62,400 nucleotides of DNA, taken from positions 1 to 62,400 of the forward strand of contig JAJYZP010000007.1 in NCBI GenBank assembly GCA_021799875.1, written 5' to 3'. The notes below the pieces were generated by a model. It ran no database searches, was not told where the DNA came from, and saw only the letters and a list, made by a program, of their open reading frames with translations. The DNA is from Actinomycetes bacterium. GTDB taxonomy: Bacteria > Actinomycetota > Acidimicrobiia > Acidimicrobiales > Acidimicrobiaceae. Within the stretch, counting starts at the first letter, position 1. Each line of letters opens with the position of its first letter. Made by a program: the position numbers and the translations under genes. Positions 8,516 to 17,131 of the stretch are shown in pieces.

Positions 8516-9004
8516 TCACCTATGTGCGAGAGCTCCACCCGAGAAGTGGTCGTCGGTTGTGACTTCGATGACCAGGTTGAGTAGTTCCGGAAGTTCGTGC
8601 TCGGTCGAGTCAGAGAGTTCTACTTCGGCGAGCACCAGCCCATCGGCGCGGTCCTCGAACACATCCACCCCACAGTGATTTTGCCCGGCGGCCAAGTTGT
8701 AGCGGGTCTTGCGGACTTCGGTCGCGGGCAAGTGCAGGAGACAGGCATGGTCCCCACTTGATGGGTACATATTGGTCAGCATCACCTGCGAGGGATCATC
8801 TTCATCGAGCCGCACCTTCTGGCCCAGCTTCAAGACCACACGGCCCTCACTAGCAACCAGACGTAGCCTGAGTCGAGTCCTTTCGATGTAGCGATCCACA
8901 ATGTGACGCTGTTGACTCAGCCCGATCGGCGGCGAGGAGAGAAGGAACGGGCGCTCTCGTTCGGGATGAGCGTAACGGCCTCGGCCGGGTTCGTGCAGGC
9001 TCAC
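8516..9004 (-). CDS. CYTH-domain protein (triphosphate tunnel family)
   Basis: A 162-residue protein resembling CYTH/triphosphate tunnel enzymes. An N-terminal ERERPFLL replaces the usual EIERKFLL. It is followed by a YIERTRLRLR strand, KLGQKVRLD, a KTRY strand and DVFEDRADGLVLAEVEL near the C-terminus, matching the alternating charged strands that line the tunnel. CYTH proteins hydrolyse inorganic triphosphate or thiamine triphosphate, or act as adenylate cyclases; which applies here cannot be said. The GTG start is preceded by an in-frame stop and only a weak ribosome site. It sits alone in gene-poor DNA, so it may be transferred or decaying. Confidence 0.65.
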   Translation of the reverse strand: MSLHEPGRGRYAHPERERPFLLSSPPIGLSQQRHIVDRYIERTRLRLRLVASEGRVVLKLGQKVRLDEDDPSQVMLTNMYPSSGDHACLLHLPATEVRKTRYNLAAGQNHCGVDVFEDRADGLVLAEVELSDSTEHELPELLNLVIEVTTDDHFSGGALAHR

Positions 9005-9578
9005 GTCTCGACCATATCACCTGCCGCTGTCAATGATCATCTATCCCGTTACCCGATCGAACACTCCGCCACGGCTCCCCTACGGTCCACAATCTGACGA
9101 GAGCCTGCCCTACGAGCCGTGCAGGCCTCGGCCGATGGAGGAACCGACTCGTGTGGCATGACCCCCACAATGACTCGGCCAGCCCACTAGCTCGCCGTCT
9201 CGTAGTGAGCAACTGTGAGCTCGCCCGAGTCCTCGAAACGCTGATTGGCGCAGAATGCCAACCCCTGAGCATTGGCGCCAGAAACGAATACGATGCAATG
9301 GGCGTGCCCTCCGAGTGCTGCTTCTCTCCATACAATCTCTCAACGCTCGTCGACAGCGACCCCACCCTGGCCACCTGGGGAGGGCGGCCCGACGACTCGA
9401 GATGCCGGCTTCACGTTGGTCGAGGGCCCCGCTCCGGTACTAGCAACGTGGCTTCGTCCGCCCACTTTGCACCGGCGGAACTCTCCATGGCCTACGGAAT
9501 CTTCCGAAATATCGGCCATTGGATGATTAAGGGAACGAACGAGATCATCCCTCTGCTCAACGCGACGCGATAGATGAG
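9005..9578. other. ORF-poor stretch upstream of the CYTH gene
   Basis: A 140-codon plus-strand frame (9151-9573) and a 114-codon minus-strand frame (9030-9374) exist. Neither has recognisable motifs or a good ribosome site, and they overlap antiparallel, so I do not call them genes. Confidence 0.35.
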
Positions 9579-9812
9579 CTAGACCAGGGTATATCCACGC
9601 CCGAGAGCAAGCTCCGTAACCGCAGCCCGCTCGAGTCCGCCTATCTCAATGTCCAGGCGAGAGCATCCGTCGGAGAGCCACAACATTGCGGAGTCGACAC
9701 GAGCTACAGGCCGACCGCCTCGGCGCCGACCCAATGACAGAAACAGGTCACCTCGGCTAGGCGTGAAAGAACCGAACGTACGGCCTAAGACGTAGGAGCG
9801 GTCCAGTCGCAA
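9579..9812 (-). CDS. Small hypothetical protein (doubtful)
   Basis: A 77-codon frame starting at TTG, downstream of hutF on the same strand. The composition is protein-like (AMLWLSDGCSRLDIEIGG, then GLERAAVTELALGRGYTLV) but I recognise no family. It could be a short co-transcribed gene or chance. The main support is its position and strand; the weak start and short length count against it. Confidence 0.25.
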   Translation of the reverse strand: MRLDRSYVLGRTFGSFTPSRGDLFLSLGRRRGGRPVARVDSAMLWLSDGCSRLDIEIGGLERAAVTELALGRGYTLV

Positions 9813-9880
9813 GATGACCTAACGATATGCTCTCTGCACACCTCGACCCCCGTCGTCAAGACTCCCCACGTTCGATCAAC

Positions 9881-11203
9881 TTACCCCCAAATCTCAGCTA
9901 TTGCCTCGGTCAGAATCTTGCCGATATCGCCACGTACATGCTGACCACTGTCAACAACCGTGACACCATCAACAAGGACCGTAACGACATCGCTTCTCGT
10001 TACTGCAAAGAGAATTTGGGCCGGTTCGACCCCGGCGGTTGAAGGTGAGTCGAGGCGAATCTCTACGAGATCTGCCCGAAAGCCGACTCGCAGTTCCCCT
10101 ACATCGTCCCAACCAAGTGACTGATGCCCATGCCTGCTCGCAATGTCAATAAGGGTAGCTCCATCGAGATGTCCACGTGACTCAGTGCGAAGACGCTCGC
10201 CTCCTTCAAGCAGTTGGACCTCCCGAAAAAGATCGACGAAAACGTGCTGATCGGTTCCGAGGCAAAGCGCAATGCCTCGATCTCGAAGCTCTGAAACTGG
10301 AGCCAACCCATCGGCCAAATCTGCCTCAGTCGAAGGACAGAGGCAGATTTGACTCTGCGATCGCTCGATCAGATCTCGGTCAGCTCGCTGCGTATGGGTT
10401 GCATGGACCAGCACCGTCGTTGAAGTCAAGAGGCCAGTATCCGCAAGCAGCTGCGTTGGAGTACAGCCGTAGTATGCAGCGCAGAGCTCATTCTCCTCAC
10501 GCTGCTCCGATAGGTGGATATGGCAGACGCTACGCGCAACTTCACTACTGACCCGAATAAGGTCGGGGCGGGCTACCGCTCGAATGGAGTGCAGAGCTGA
10601 ACCAACTTTGAATCGCTGATCATCGCGTAACTGTGCGACACGCACCTGCCATCCCTCGACAGAGTCATCGGTAAATCGGCGCTGGGTATCGTTCAACGCC
10701 GTATGACCGCCGCTCTCAAGTCCGCCGGCAAGGTAGAGCGTGTCAAGCAGCGTCAGTCGGATACCGGCCTTGTGTGCCGCCTCCTTGAGAGCGAGACCCA
10801 TTTCATTCGGGTCTCTATACGGGTGACCCTGTGGAGTCCGGTGCAGGTAGTGAAACTCACCCACGGTAGTTATCCCAGCGGTGGCCATCTCGCAATACAG
10901 GCCCAACGCCAATTTGTAGTACTGTTCAGGCGTAATCCTTCGAGCCAGCTCATACATTGCGATCCGCCAGGTCCAAAACGTGCCTCTGCCAAGCTGCGTA
11001 CGACCTCGGAGCGCCCGATGAAAGCCATGACCATGAGCGTTCGCAAGTCCGGGAAGAACCACGCCTCGGCACCGTTTGTCACGAGGCTCCGCCTCCACTC
11101 CGACAGTGATAGAGGACCACCGGCCGTCTCGCAGTTCTAGTCGTACATTCTCCTCCAAACCGCTCGGCAGCAGAGCAAAAGCTGCATGGATGGACTCCGT
11201 CAC
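9881..11203 (-). CDS. hutF: Formimidoylglutamate deiminase
   Basis: A 440-residue amidohydrolase-superfamily enzyme that turns N-formimidoyl-L-glutamate into N-formyl-L-glutamate and ammonia in five-step histidine degradation. Seen in the sequence: metal-binding HxH in GLANAHGHGFHRALRG, GEFHYLHR, HIHLSEQREENELCAAYYG with the next metal His, and the catalytic Asp in LGTDQHVFVDLF. The spacing and LHR-containing strand are HutF-specific rather than those of a general guanine or cytosine deaminase. The GTG start overlaps the stop of the upstream amidohydrolase gene by four bases (GTGA), so the two are coupled. hutH, hutU and hutI are not in the window. Confidence 0.88.
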   Translation of the reverse strand: MTESIHAAFALLPSGLEENVRLELRDGRWSSITVGVEAEPRDKRCRGVVLPGLANAHGHGFHRALRGRTQLGRGTFWTWRIAMYELARRITPEQYYKLALGLYCEMATAGITTVGEFHYLHRTPQGHPYRDPNEMGLALKEAAHKAGIRLTLLDTLYLAGGLESGGHTALNDTQRRFTDDSVEGWQVRVAQLRDDQRFKVGSALHSIRAVARPDLIRVSSEVARSVCHIHLSEQREENELCAAYYGCTPTQLLADTGLLTSTTVLVHATHTQRADRDLIERSQSQICLCPSTEADLADGLAPVSELRDRGIALCLGTDQHVFVDLFREVQLLEGGERLRTESRGHLDGATLIDIASRHGHQSLGWDDVGELRVGFRADLVEIRLDSPSTAGVEPAQILFAVTRSDVVTVLVDGVTVVDSGQHVRGDIGKILTEAIAEIWG

Positions 11204-12405
11204 GCTAACCCAAGAAATCGAGACCCAACTGATGTACTGAGCAGCCTCACGGTCTCCGCGAGCGCAACAACGCCCGCTTCACAGTCGGAGACTGTGGCGA
11301 ATTCAACCGGCGAGTGCGAGATACCACTCTCATTTCGCACAAAAAGCATGGCGGTGGGTATTCCCGCTTCACTCATTACCCCAGCGTCGTGACCGGCGCC
11401 AGTTCCTACAAGAGGAAGATCCAAGTGCTCTCCGAGCAGAGCACGAAGACTGTCATCAAAGACGGTTACCGGAGTCAGCGAGATTGTCTGAAAAGTCAGC
11501 CCAGTTCTCTGGCCGATCTCTGCAAGCGCAAGCTCGAACCGATCAGCGTTCGGTGCCCTAAGGTCGAGGTGAATGTTCACTTCACCGGCAATGGCGTTTA
11601 TGCCGTTTGGTTCAATCTCAAGACGTCCAACCGTCGCCAACACGTCGACATCCTTAGCAACCTGCTCGACCTCCAAGATCACTCGTGCCGCCGCAACTAA
11701 GGCATCAGAACGGTCCTGCATCCTCGTCGTTCCTGCATGGTTGGCTTGACCAGAACAGGATCCTTGAAAACGTCCATGGGGCCAGATATGCGTGGCCAGC
11801 CCAACCGGACGCTCCTGATAGACAAGATCACGTCCTTGTTCAACGTGAAGTTCTACAAAACAGCCGACGAGCTCCAGCATCTCGCCATCACTCCCAACCT
11901 CCTCAACGTCAATACCTGCTGCAGCCATGGCTTCAGCCATTGTTACACCAAGGTCATCGCGCAGAGCGAGCGCTCGAGCTGGAGCTAGCTTGCCGACAAG
12001 CAGACGAGAACCGGCACAAGCTACCCCAAAGCGAGCACCCTCCTCGTCTCGAAACCGCACGATACCCACGGGGGTCGAAGGTAGAGCACCGTTCGAGATC
12101 AATGCATCGAAGGCGAGAAAACTTGAAATCACTCCAAGCGGACCGTCAAAGGCACCACCGTGCGGAACTGAATCGAGATGAGACCCGACAACGACTCCAC
12201 GTCGACTCTTCGAGGGACTCCCCATCCAGGCCCACTGATTGCCGCATCGGTCTACCTGGTAGTCCAGCCCCCGACGACGTGCTTCGCCCTCGAACCAATC
12301 TGCTAGCTCGCTATCCTCGCTCGTCCAGGCATAGCGGAGATATCCATTCGAGCGTGCATCACGCCCAATCGCCGAGATATCAGCGAACATCGTCTCTACG
12401 CCCAT
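11200..12405 (-). CDS. Allantoate amidohydrolase / N-carbamoylase-like M20 metallohydrolase
   Basis: A 401-residue binuclear metalloenzyme of the M20 Zn-hydrolase family. Metal ligands lie in VVGSHLDSVPHGGAFDG, RDEEGARFG, FVELHVEQG and GAGHDAGVMS; the C-terminal substrate region is SGISHSPVEF. By family it would cleave allantoate or N-carbamoyl-amino acids. Coupling to hutF, as in other actinobacterial hut clusters, suggests it instead takes N-formylglutamate to glutamate, replacing HutG. Two starts are possible, ATG 12405 or ATG 12390; neither has a strong ribosome site. The substrate is an inference from context. Confidence 0.85.
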   Translation of the reverse strand: MGVETMFADISAIGRDARSNGYLRYAWTSEDSELADWFEGEARRRGLDYQVDRCGNQWAWMGSPSKSRRGVVVGSHLDSVPHGGAFDGPLGVISSFLAFDALISNGALPSTPVGIVRFRDEEGARFGVACAGSRLLVGKLAPARALALRDDLGVTMAEAMAAAGIDVEEVGSDGEMLELVGCFVELHVEQGRDLVYQERPVGLATHIWPHGRFQGSCSGQANHAGTTRMQDRSDALVAAARVILEVEQVAKDVDVLATVGRLEIEPNGINAIAGEVNIHLDLRAPNADRFELALAEIGQRTGLTFQTISLTPVTVFDDSLRALLGEHLDLPLVGTGAGHDAGVMSEAGIPTAMLFVRNESGISHSPVEFATVSDCEAGVVALAETVRLLSTSVGSRFLGLA

Positions 12406-12486
12406 AGCACAACTCTATTCCAAAGTGGAGATCCCATCATGCCAGGTTCGATCGTTACCCGATCGACCGAGCTGCACCCGAGTAGA

Positions 12487-14073
12487 TCAACCAGAGGTCG
12501 ATGGACAGGCTCTCGGATCCCATGGCTGAAGCGCCTGGTTGGAAAGCGTTGCAGGCAGAGAGTAAGGTGCGGTATTCGGCGCAGTCGTCGTTGTTGTTGC
12601 GTTCGACGATGACGTTGTGGAACCCTTCGAGGACTTCTTCGCATGAGTGGCCGAGCTCGTTGTAGGGGTAGTAGAGGGAGTTGCAACGACGAGCCCAGTT
12701 CCAGTGATGACCTGAACGCCAGCACCGGTCGAGGTGTGATTGATCTGGCCCATGATGACCGCTCCTGAGAGCGAGTTCTTCACAACCTCGGCCTGAGGGA
12801 GATGGCCCGGTTCGTACTGAACAATGGTCTCCGTTGGGTTCTCGGTCTGCGGGTAACTCGTCGAGGTCACCGTCGCATTCCCAATCGTTCCGATCCGATA
12901 GCCTAAAGCTTTCAGCGAGTTAGCAACCGAAGCTGCCTGTTGGTACGCCCCGGTGCCGTTGAGAACCGACACCGTGATAGCGGAAGGGGATATTTTAGGA
13001 ACGCTCAGACCCAAGGTCTGATCGATCAACTGCGTATCTTGTGGCTCAGCGGGAAAGACGATATCTCCGTAGTTGGCACCGTTGTAGTAGTACCCTCCAT
13101 TGTTCGGTCCATTCTCGAGAGCCACCGGCAAAGTAACCGCTTGCGCCGCTGAGACGCTAGCGTTACGGTACTTCAACGCTAGAGCTACCATGTTGTTGAA
13201 AGTGAAACTGGAGTCGACCTTAAGGTACTTGACAATACCGGAGAGGATCGAATTGAGCGTGAAGGGGTTGGACAGTCCTTTCTGCTTCACCTCAGCCGCT
13301 AAGACCTTTAAGAACTCGTGATCACGACGGATTCGACTTAAGTCTCCCAACGGATCCTCGGTCCACACACCGTTGGAGTAGTACTCCAGGTGACGCGCTC
13401 GAACTACCTCGAGTGCTTGGAAACCATTGAGTGTCCGGCATCCTGTCGTCGTAACGTTCAGACCTGAGTACGCGTCACGAACCGGCATTGGAAAGTCCAT
13501 ACGAACTCCTCCGAGCGCATTCACGACGTTTTGAAAGGAGTCGAAGTTCAATTCCACAAAGTGTTGAATCGGGATACCGAGATCCTGCTCGACCGTTCGA
13601 ACCAGTTGGTCTGGGGAAACGTTAAGTTCGGAATCGACTCGATTGGCCAAGTTAGTATTAGGAATTGGCATAAAAAGATCTCGAGGGATAGACAGAAGTG
13701 AGACCTGGCTAGTTGCCGGGTTGAAGTGCGCAATCATCGTGACGTCACTACGTGCACCTCCAACTTGCGTCGCGGAGCCGAAGTACTTAACCTGACTCGC
13801 CTTCAGGCCAGTCCGGGTATTCGAACCGACCAACAAGATGTTGATAGGCTGCGACGCTACAATCGGTGAGAGACTATGAAGCGTCAGCTTTGGGATCTGG
13901 TGATAGCGGTACTGTGAGTACGCATACAGGCCACCCACAAGCAGAAATACCACAACAACGAAGATTCCAACCGCGCGTCCGGCCCTAGCGACACGAGAGC
14001 GGCGGCGTTTACGGACGGCGTGGCGACCCGTACGGGGTTGTGGAGCATCATCCGGACGCTGAGCTTGAGACAC
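12487..14073 (-). CDS. LytR-CpsA-Psr (LCP) family glycopolymer transferase
   Basis: An envelope enzyme that attaches undecaprenyl-linked glycopolymers to peptidoglycan. It has a basic cytoplasmic tail (RKRRRSR), one membrane helix (AVGIFVVVVFLLVGGLYAY), and an LCP core with RSDVTMIAHFNP, LLSIPRDLFMPIP and ARHLEYYSNGVW...RIRRDHEFL. The phosphate-binding Arg and Asp residues are present. A LytR_C domain follows (SVLNGTGAYQQAASVANSL), then a low-complexity Ser/Thr-rich tail. The frame opens at TTG 14160, but GTG 14073 has AAAGGA upstream and gives the more usual N-terminus, about 528 residues. Confidence 0.92.
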   Translation of the reverse strand: MSQAQRPDDAPQPRTGRHAVRKRRRSRVARAGRAVGIFVVVVFLLVGGLYAYSQYRYHQIPKLTLHSLSPIVASQPINILLVGSNTRTGLKASQVKYFGSATQVGGARSDVTMIAHFNPATSQVSLLSIPRDLFMPIPNTNLANRVDSELNVSPDQLVRTVEQDLGIPIQHFVELNFDSFQNVVNALGGVRMDFPMPVRDAYSGLNVTTTGCRTLNGFQALEVVRARHLEYYSNGVWTEDPLGDLSRIRRDHEFLKVLAAEVKQKGLSNPFTLNSILSGIVKYLKVDSSFTFNNMVALALKYRNASVSAAQAVTLPVALENGPNNGGYYYNGANYGDIVFPAEPQDTQLIDQTLGLSVPKISPSAITVSVLNGTGAYQQAASVANSLKALGYRIGTIGNATVTSTSYPQTENPTETIVQYEPGHLPQAEVVKNSLSGAVIMGQINHTSTGAGVQVITGTGLVVATPSTTPTTSSATHAKKSSKGSTTSSSNATTTTTAPNTAPYSLPATLSNQALQPWDPRACPSTSG

Positions 14074-14325
14074 GAGTCGGAGATCCTTTCTCAAGATGTC
14101 GAAGCAACTGGAGCATCTCTCCTGAGCTGAACAGACATCTCTTTCGACGTTCAACCCCAAAAATCTACCCTTAGGACCCTTCCTCTACGATCAGTCCTTC
14201 ATAGGAGCGGCTCAGTTTGTGTCATTTCTCACCCCAGTGCGAGCAACGGTCAAGAGTTTGGCAGTTCAATCATGAGCAAGATCCAGCCTCTTCACGAGCA
14301 AGCTCTCCACGGGTCAGTTCTTCTC

Positions 14326-15279
14326 TCACGACGAGGGAATGCCACCTGAGTATCGTTTCCAGCTCTCCTCCCAAGCCCGGTCAAGAGGGCGGCTTTGGGG
14401 ACCACCACCCTCTTGGTCGCTCGAGACGGAGCTCACCGACGCACCAGCAGCCCTCAGAACCCCTCGCCTCTCTTTGCGATCTTCGTCGCGAATCCAGTCG
14501 ATATAGATAAAGACCAGCGGCAACAGGGAGAAAATCTCGCCAGAGCCCCAGAGAAAATCAGCGCCCGCACGTGTCGAGCCAAGCGAGTACAGGCTCGAGA
14601 TCGGTCGAGCCAACTGAGTCAGGGTCAAGCCAAGAAAAGTGTTGAGTGGAACCCCAAGCATTAACGCAGCAGCCCGTGCAGCAGGCGAGAGTCTCCACGA
14701 AGGAATTGGGTCCACCGCTATGACTGGCCACCAAAAGAGGAGGGCGACCGCAAGAAAGAAGACGTTCACGAGGTCCATTCTCACCATCGCCTTCGGATCC
14801 ATGATGATACCAAAGAGTGGCGTTAGGAAGAACACGAACATCGAGCCGTAGTAGAGCAACCAAACCAACGGGGGGAAGTGTACGTAGCGAAAAGTCCGAG
14901 AGTTCAAGATCCGAAGAAGCACTGTCTTGGTTCGACGCGAGGAGCCTTGTAGCAAGAGGGTCGTCGGCGCTCCGGCCGCTAAGAGCATCGGACCAACCAC
15001 CATCACGAGTACATGCTGGACTGCATGAGCAGAGAAGCTCCGCATCGTCAAAGCAGAGATTGGCCACACCAACGCTGCATCGATGAACCCGAGCCCAACG
15101 AGAAAGCTGAGCGTACGCCACCAGGGCCATCGACGACTCTTCTCATCCCAGAGTTTTCGCTGACCCCGAAGGTAGAGTATTGCCACCGCAACAGAGAGTA
15201 CGAAAACTCCAAAACCGAAGAGTCCGATCGATCCATACGGGAGGTAAAGGCCCCGCCCGTGCGTGGAGCTCATAGGCAT
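14326..15279 (-). CDS. CtaG-like (caa3-type) cytochrome c oxidase assembly protein, copy 1
   Basis: A 317-residue membrane protein of the CtaG_Cox family with about seven hydrophobic segments. Conserved features are FSAHAVQHVLVMVVGPMLLAAGAP in an early helix (the His pair likely binds copper), a PLFGIIMDP loop and DP-rich turns (VIAVDPIPSWRLSP). It contributes to copper delivery to terminal oxidases in Gram-positive bacteria and is unrelated to proteobacterial CtaG/Cox11. The ATG start is preceded by GGAGAGGAGACAACA. A second CtaG-like gene lies 88 nt upstream on the same strand. Confidence 0.88.
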   Translation of the reverse strand: MPMSSTHGRGLYLPYGSIGLFGFGVFVLSVAVAILYLRGQRKLWDEKSRRWPWWRTLSFLVGLGFIDAALVWPISALTMRSFSAHAVQHVLVMVVGPMLLAAGAPTTLLLQGSSRRTKTVLLRILNSRTFRYVHFPPLVWLLYYGSMFVFFLTPLFGIIMDPKAMVRMDLVNVFFLAVALLFWWPVIAVDPIPSWRLSPAARAAALMLGVPLNTFLGLTLTQLARPISSLYSLGSTRAGADFLWGSGEIFSLLPLVFIYIDWIRDEDRKERRGVLRAAGASVSSVSSDQEGGGPQSRPLDRAWEESWKRYSGGIPSS

Positions 15280-15367
15280 TGTTGTCTCCTCTCCGCTCGC
15301 CGACCAAGCTAGCTGTGGACTGTCGGTATCCTACGATCTCGTAGCTCAGGAACCATAATGTTCTCCG

Positions 15368-16408
15368 TTAGCTCCACTCCTTCGGAGCCAGGTTGTCGAG
15401 ACCGTCGAGCGAAGCCACATCGATCGATCCGCTCTCGATCGATCCACCCCCAAGAAGCTCGTGCTCTGACTTCACTCTCCGAACTCGCTTCATCCACGGC
15501 ATCATCCTCTCGGGAAACTTGCTCTCCTCCGACATGGTCAGCCAGAGCTTAATGCAGTAGTACGCCGTGTAGAGGAAAGGCTCCATACAGAGCACCCACA
15601 GAATCGAAGCCCCGATCTGCTGATCCGTCATCGGGCTCATCGTCTTCCCTGCGATGTGGAAGTAGACAGGGAACCACGGGTGGTGTGTCAGACCCATCAG
15701 CATTGCGAGCATCCAACTCGAGTATGTGCTCACCAAAACCATGCCGAGGCGCCAAACAGGATTCGAAACTCGGGAGCGATAGGGAGGAGAGTCAATGAGC
15801 TGCGTAAAGAGGAGCATGCCAGACGTGATGAAGGTATAGTGCATCGCTAGCATCACGTACTTGTTATCGACCGCAAAGGTCATCATCGGTGGATAGAACC
15901 ACATCCACATCACCACGTTGAAGTAGATCAAGTCCACCACGGGATTGGTGACCGCCTTGATGACTTTAGCAAAGGCCCCACGACCCTTCGACGCTCTAAC
16001 CAAACGGGCGAGAACGGGGCGAACTGGATCGGGAAGACCGAGCTCCATCAACTTCCAGGGCTTTCCATACGCTATCAGCGGCGGTGCACCAATCATGATG
16101 AGAACGTGAAAGAGGACGTGAGCCCAGAGATACACCATTGACCAAAACATCAACGGAGAGTTCACGGAAACAATGAGGAAGAACATCCCAAGGAGAAATA
16201 CGGTCTGGTCAACGAAGTTGGCACCAGTCGTACGCTCGAGCCCTTGAGCTCGACGTCGCGCCTCTATCTTGAGACCCCGAAAATACAAGACGAGCGGGAT
16301 GAATATGAACGGAACAGAGACACCGAGGTTGAGCGCCCAATTAGATAACAGGTACTTCACAAAGAAGCCAGCATGGCTCGCCACCGACGACATATTCATA
16401 TCTGGCAC
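15368..16408 (-). CDS. CtaG-like cytochrome c oxidase assembly protein, copy 2
   Basis: A 346-residue multi-spanning protein homologous to its neighbour but clearly diverged. It has SMVYLWAHVLFHVLIMIGAPPLIAYG (the His-rich helix), a long loop, FAVDNKYVMLAMHYTFITSG and a Met/His-rich stretch LAMLMGLTHHPWFPVYF, with a charged C-terminal tail. The GTG start follows GAGAGGAGGATCTC. Being first of two adjacent CtaG genes, it may serve a different oxidase or a different copper step from copy 1. The Met/His-rich segment would fit copper binding, which is an inference. Confidence 0.86.
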   Translation of the reverse strand: MPDMNMSSVASHAGFFVKYLLSNWALNLGVSVPFIFIPLVLYFRGLKIEARRRAQGLERTTGANFVDQTVFLLGMFFLIVSVNSPLMFWSMVYLWAHVLFHVLIMIGAPPLIAYGKPWKLMELGLPDPVRPVLARLVRASKGRGAFAKVIKAVTNPVVDLIYFNVVMWMWFYPPMMTFAVDNKYVMLAMHYTFITSGMLLFTQLIDSPPYRSRVSNPVWRLGMVLVSTYSSWMLAMLMGLTHHPWFPVYFHIAGKTMSPMTDQQIGASILWVLCMEPFLYTAYYCIKLWLTMSEESKFPERMMPWMKRVRRVKSEHELLGGGSIESGSIDVASLDGLDNLAPKEWS

Positions 16409-16755
16409 GAGATCCTCCTCTCAAGAGCTCTCCCTAGACCTTACCGCTCTTTTGCCCCTAAGAGAACCTGAGAGGTATACACCTCGTTCAGGGAGTACTC
16501 TCAACTATCTCCAAGGAACCCTCAAGCTCTGATCGAACTCGTTCGACACGTGTACTCTGATTTGACACTGCCCGCTTCAGAGAGCAGATCACCACCATCA
16601 CCTTCAATGTCCCACATAGCGACGAGCTCAGGTGACGCCAAAGTAACCTCGTCCTCTGCGGCCCCACAGCGATAGCTGCGCATCGGGGTCTCGGAACGCC
16701 TGAACCACAAGACCGTGGCGGCTTCGAACTCCGAGAAACGTGGTACTACTAAGGT
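16409..16755. other. Divergent intergenic region, ctaG copy 2 / mhuD-like gene
   Basis: About 350 bp between divergent starts, so it must hold promoters for both directions. I see no coding frame with support. The short antisense frame across it is a composition artefact. Confidence 0.4.
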
Positions 16756-17088
16756 ATGGCTGTTATCAAAATCAATGCTCTTACCGTTCCAGAGGAGTCC
16801 GGGCAACAACTGGCCGAGCGGTTCGCCGCACGAGCCGGAGCAGTCGACGGGCAAGAGGGTTTTGAGGGATTTGAGCTACTGCGCCCGACCGACGGGCGTA
16901 GTCAGTGGCTCGTTCTGACCCGTTGGCGAGACGAGGCAGCGTTTGAGGCCTGGCTTCAGTCTCCAAGCTTTCGAGAGGGACACGCCGGCCTACGCAGAGA
17001 AGCGCAGCAAGGCGAGACACATCCAACGAACTCTGAGCTCTGGAGTTACGAAGTGATTCAGAGCTCTGAGTCACCAGACCACTCGTAG
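16756..17088 (+). CDS. MhuD/IsdG-type haem-degrading monooxygenase
   Basis: A 110-residue antibiotic-biosynthesis-monooxygenase fold protein that closely follows mycobacterial MhuD. The N-terminus MAVIKINALTVPE carries N7, TRWRDEAAFEAW gives the ruffling Trp at W66, and EGH76 gives the haem-ligand His, at almost the MhuD positions (N7, W66, H75, from memory). FELLRP matches the central strand. MhuD opens haem to free iron without releasing CO and makes mycobilin. A single domain implies a homodimer. It is convergent with a GntR regulator gene 43 nt away. Confidence 0.88.
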   Translation: MAVIKINALTVPEESGQQLAERFAARAGAVDGQEGFEGFELLRPTDGRSQWLVLTRWRDEAAFEAWLQSPSFREGHAGLRREAQQGETHPTNSELWSYEVIQSSESPDHS

Positions 17089-17131
17089 ATCTTGCGCCGA
17101 TCCTTCGTAAGCCACCAAGTATCCAAGAAGA

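Noticed and set aside
9151-9573. 140-codon plus-strand frame as a gene
   Set aside because: No family resemblance, no ribosome site, and overlapped by an equally long antisense frame.
7860-9578. Possible integrated element at tRNA-Pro
   Set aside because: No integrase gene and no second copy of the tRNA 3' end in the window.
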